A stretch of DNA of 64,000 bases from assembly GCF_023217965.1 (NCBI RefSeq), contig NZ_JALPSC010000002.1:868001-932000 (forward strand), in the 5' to 3' direction. The position numbers and the translations under genes were made by a program. The first letter of the stretch is position 1, and every line of letters begins with the position of its first letter. This document shows, one piece after another, positions 62,268-64,000 of this stretch. The notes under the pieces were generated by a model, which worked only from the letters and a program-made list of their open reading frames with translations, was not told where the DNA came from and searched no databases. The DNA is from Prevotella sp. E13-27 (lineage in GTDB: Bacteria; Bacteroidota; Bacteroidia; Bacteroidales; Bacteroidaceae).

Positions 62268-63092
62268 TTACAAATCAAGCTTTGGTTGCAAACTCAGACG
62301 GTATTCGCTTGGCGACTGGCCAAGATGCTTGGTGCAGTAGCGGCTGAAGTAAGAGAGTGACGTGAAGTTCATCAGGTCGGCTATTTGGGTGAGGGACAGG
62401 CGTTCATCATTCAAATAGTCTTTCAATATAGGTACGGTGTGTCGGTCGATGTATGAGGTGACACTATGTCCCGTCACGCGCTTCACGGTATCGGAGAGGT
62501 ACTTGGGCGAGACGTTCAGGCGCTCGGCGTAATAAGTGACCTCACGCTCCGTCCGGCTGATGCCTGTAGCAAGCAGAGCCATCAGTTGTTTCACGATGTA
62601 GGCTGTGCGGTCGGTGTGGATATCTGTAGAATCTCGTTGGGCATGGGCCTCGAAGATATCGTACATCATCGTCAGACAGAGACTGCCCATCAGTTCGCGA
62701 TAGAACTGTACATGTCTGTCGTCCATGCGGTCACGAAGACGATGGAAATCATCCAGCAGGTGTTGTGCCTGTTCGTCAGAGAGTTTGATGACGGGGTCTT
62801 GGTTCAGCGAGATACTGCCACCGATGCTGTAGTTGTTCGACGGCAGCAGGTTCTGCAGGAACTTGTAGTCGGCGGCGAACCACTCCACCCGCATATCATC
62901 ATGCGCCGCGAGGTTGCTGACACGGGCAGGCATCGGTATCACCACCAGGTCGTTCTTCGTGATATGGTAGCACCGCTCGTTGAACACAAAACTGCCCTCG
63001 CCCGCCGTACACAACAGGTGCATGCAAGTGTCGCTCAACTCACGGGAATTCATCCCGTAGAAGTCTGTTGAATATTGAAAATCTGCCTTCAT
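62268..63092 (-). CDS. AraC-family transcriptional regulator
   Basis: This regulator of about 274 residues starts MKADFQYSTDFYGMNSREL. The sensing domain includes HLLCTAGEGSFVFNERCYHITKNDLVVIP. The HTH pair is VTYYAERLNVSPKYLSDTVKRVTGHSVTSYIDRH and LSLTQIADLMNFTSLSYFSRYCTKHLGQSPSEYR. It is divergent from the flavodoxin lipoprotein gene at 63228 across a 135-bp gap, so it is the likely regulator of that gene and the adjoining aldo/keto reductase. Confidence 0.9.
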   Translation of the reverse strand: MKADFQYSTDFYGMNSRELSDTCMHLLCTAGEGSFVFNERCYHITKNDLVVIPMPARVSNLAAHDDMRVEWFAADYKFLQNLLPSNNYSIGGSISLNQDPVIKLSDEQAQHLLDDFHRLRDRMDDRHVQFYRELMGSLCLTMMYDIFEAHAQRDSTDIHTDRTAYIVKQLMALLATGISRTEREVTYYAERLNVSPKYLSDTVKRVTGHSVTSYIDRHTVPILKDYLNDERLSLTQIADLMNFTSLSYFSRYCTKHLGQSPSEYRLSLQPKLDL

Positions 63093-63193
63093 GGCTGCGA
63101 AATTACACATTATTTTGTATATAAAAGAACATTTTCTGCAAAAAGTGAAAATTGTGAAGTAATTTGTGAAACAAAAGTATCAGGAAATCGTCG

Positions 63194-63201
63194 TAACTTT
63201 G
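63194..63201 (+). promoter_or_regulatory. -7 box of the flavodoxin lipoprotein gene
   Basis: TAACTTTG lies 26 bp before the ATG at 63228. It lies in the AraC/flavodoxin divergent region. Confidence 0.55.
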
Positions 63202-63227
63202 CACCCAAATCCAAAAGTATATTTAAA

Positions 63228-63863
63228 ATGAATATCAAAAGTATCATCACAGCCGCCATAGCATTGCTGATTTCCACAGCTTGCAGCGGTGGCGCAAAAC
63301 AGGAGAAAGTTATGAACAAGGATGGTAAAAGTTTGGTAGTATTCTTCTCGCATGCGGGAGACAACTACGCAGTAGGAAACATTGAGGTAGGCAACACGAA
63401 GATTGTGGCCGACTACATCACAGAATTGACGGGCGCTGAGCAGTTTGAAATCGTTACCCACAAGTATGACGGCATGGCCTACAACCCGCTCATCAAACTG
63501 GCGCAGGAAGAAGCAAGGAACGGCGAGCTGCCCGAGTATGAGGGCGACATTGATTTGTCAAAGTACGATACGGTGTTCATTGGTGGACCTGTATGGTGGG
63601 GCACTTATCCTCAAGTAATGTTTACTTTCTTCAAGAAACACGCTAATGACCTGAAGGGCAAGACCGTCATCCCTTTCACCACCCACGAAGGTTCTGGATT
63701 GGCCAACTGTGTAGAGGATGTGGAGGATGCATTCCCTGGTGCAAATGTTACAAAGGGCTTCAGTATCTATGGTCACGAAGTGCGTACGGAAAAGAAAAAG
63801 GTCGAGAAGTGGTTGAAAAGCCTCACCCCCAACCCCTCTCCGAATGGCGAGGGGAGTAAATAG
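63228..63863 (+). CDS. Flavodoxin-type lipoprotein
   Basis: The 211-residue product has a lipoprotein signal (MNIKSIITAAIALLISTAC). The FMN-binding fold follows: LVVFFSHAGDNYAVG (phosphate loop) and FIGGPVWWGTYPQVMFTFF. It resembles exported flavodoxins that act on quinones at the membrane. The C-terminal tail LTPNPSPNGEGSK is encoded by a CCTCACCCC-type DNA repeat rather than by the flavodoxin fold. It lies 54 bp ahead of an aldo/keto reductase gene. Confidence 0.85.
   Translation: MNIKSIITAAIALLISTACSGGAKQEKVMNKDGKSLVVFFSHAGDNYAVGNIEVGNTKIVADYITELTGAEQFEIVTHKYDGMAYNPLIKLAQEEARNGELPEYEGDIDLSKYDTVFIGGPVWWGTYPQVMFTFFKKHANDLKGKTVIPFTTHEGSGLANCVEDVEDAFPGANVTKGFSIYGHEVRTEKKKVEKWLKSLTPNPSPNGEGSK
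63821..63856. repeat. CCTCACCCC-type repeat at the flavodoxin gene 3' end
   Basis: CCTCACCCCCAACCCCTCTC is followed by CGAATGGCGAGGGGAG, an imperfect palindrome related to the arms at 39010-39098. It is translated as the last residues of the flavodoxin. Confidence 0.6.
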
Positions 63864-63917
63864 CCAAATCATTAAATCAATTGTAAATGGTAAATCGTCA
63901 AATTGTAAATCATTAAT

Positions 63918-64000
63918 ATGGAATACATTACATTATCAAACGGTGTCAAGATGCCGACATTGGGCTACGGTGTGTTTCTTGTAAGCCCTGAAGAGTGTGA
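63918..64000 (+). CDS. Aldo/keto reductase, 3' end outside window
   Basis: The first 27 residues, MEYITLSNGVKMPTLGYGVF and onward, match the start of 2,5-diketogluconate reductase-type aldo/keto reductases. The gene runs off the right edge. It is on the same strand as the flavodoxin gene, with an AT-rich gap of 54 bp holding repeated TTGTAAAT(C/G) motifs. Confidence 0.8.
   Translation, partial: MEYITLSNGVKMPTLGYGVFLVSPEEC

Noticed and set aside
62466..63071. A 201-codon plus-strand frame inside the AraC gene.
   Set aside because: It is antisense to an intact AraC protein with both HTH motifs.

Overview
The window looks like a chromosomal segment of a Prevotella/Segatella-type member of the Bacteroidota. 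Three things suggest this. Many genes have the phylum's -33/-7 promoter form (TTG or TTTG, 19-20 bp, TAnnTTTG). One protein carries a gliding-motility/T9SS type B sorting domain. The polysaccharide-degrading enzymes and AraC regulators are also typical of gut or rumen members. No rRNA, tRNA or CRISPR was seen. The genus is inferred, not proven.

Layout. 1-45.2 kb is mostly housekeeping: a CstA-type transporter with a beta-barrel protein, a SpoU-type rRNA methylase, aminopeptidase P, a C1 peptidase, carB, uvrA, lon-tgt-LptF/G, a DEAD-box helicase, a Fur-type regulator with purA and hisS, cysE, serS, an NfnA/NfnB-type fusion oxidoreductase, a TtcA-type thiolase, a nucleoside phosphorylase and mnmE. 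Pectin-related genes are set among them: a GHL10 glycosidase, two rhamnogalacturonan acetylesterases (CE12), a GH106 rhamnosidase and tagaturonate reductase (uxaB). These would act on rhamnogalacturonan side groups, rhamnose linkages and galacturonate.

45.2-46.3 kb is a decayed junction holding three gene remnants, including two 5'-truncated genes fused head to head. 46.3-56 kb is a carbohydrate locus: an AraC regulator, a CE1-like esterase and a GH27 alpha-galactosidase, then a second, 5'-shortened AraC regulator divergent from a roughly 1459-residue protein that joins GH43, a discoidin-type module, GH78 and an alpha/beta-hydrolase. 57.9-64 kb is a redox/esterase accessory cluster with two AraC regulators, two flavodoxin-type proteins, a RibD/DHFR-family reductase, a cyclophilin-like lipoprotein, a Cys-nucleophile hydrolase and an aldo/keto reductase.

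Two IS4-family elements (1311 bp each, with identical transposase translations) lie in opposite orientation about 40.9 kb apart, each with its own 9-bp target duplication. Other structure includes a 22-bp tandem repeat family at two distant loci, one inside a gene; palindromic or low-complexity repeats translated within coding regions; and a promoter segment present twice, the second copy cut from its downstream DNA by the IS. The most unusual items are the four-module enzyme, the unassigned ATP-grasp-like protein and the His-rich miniprotein.
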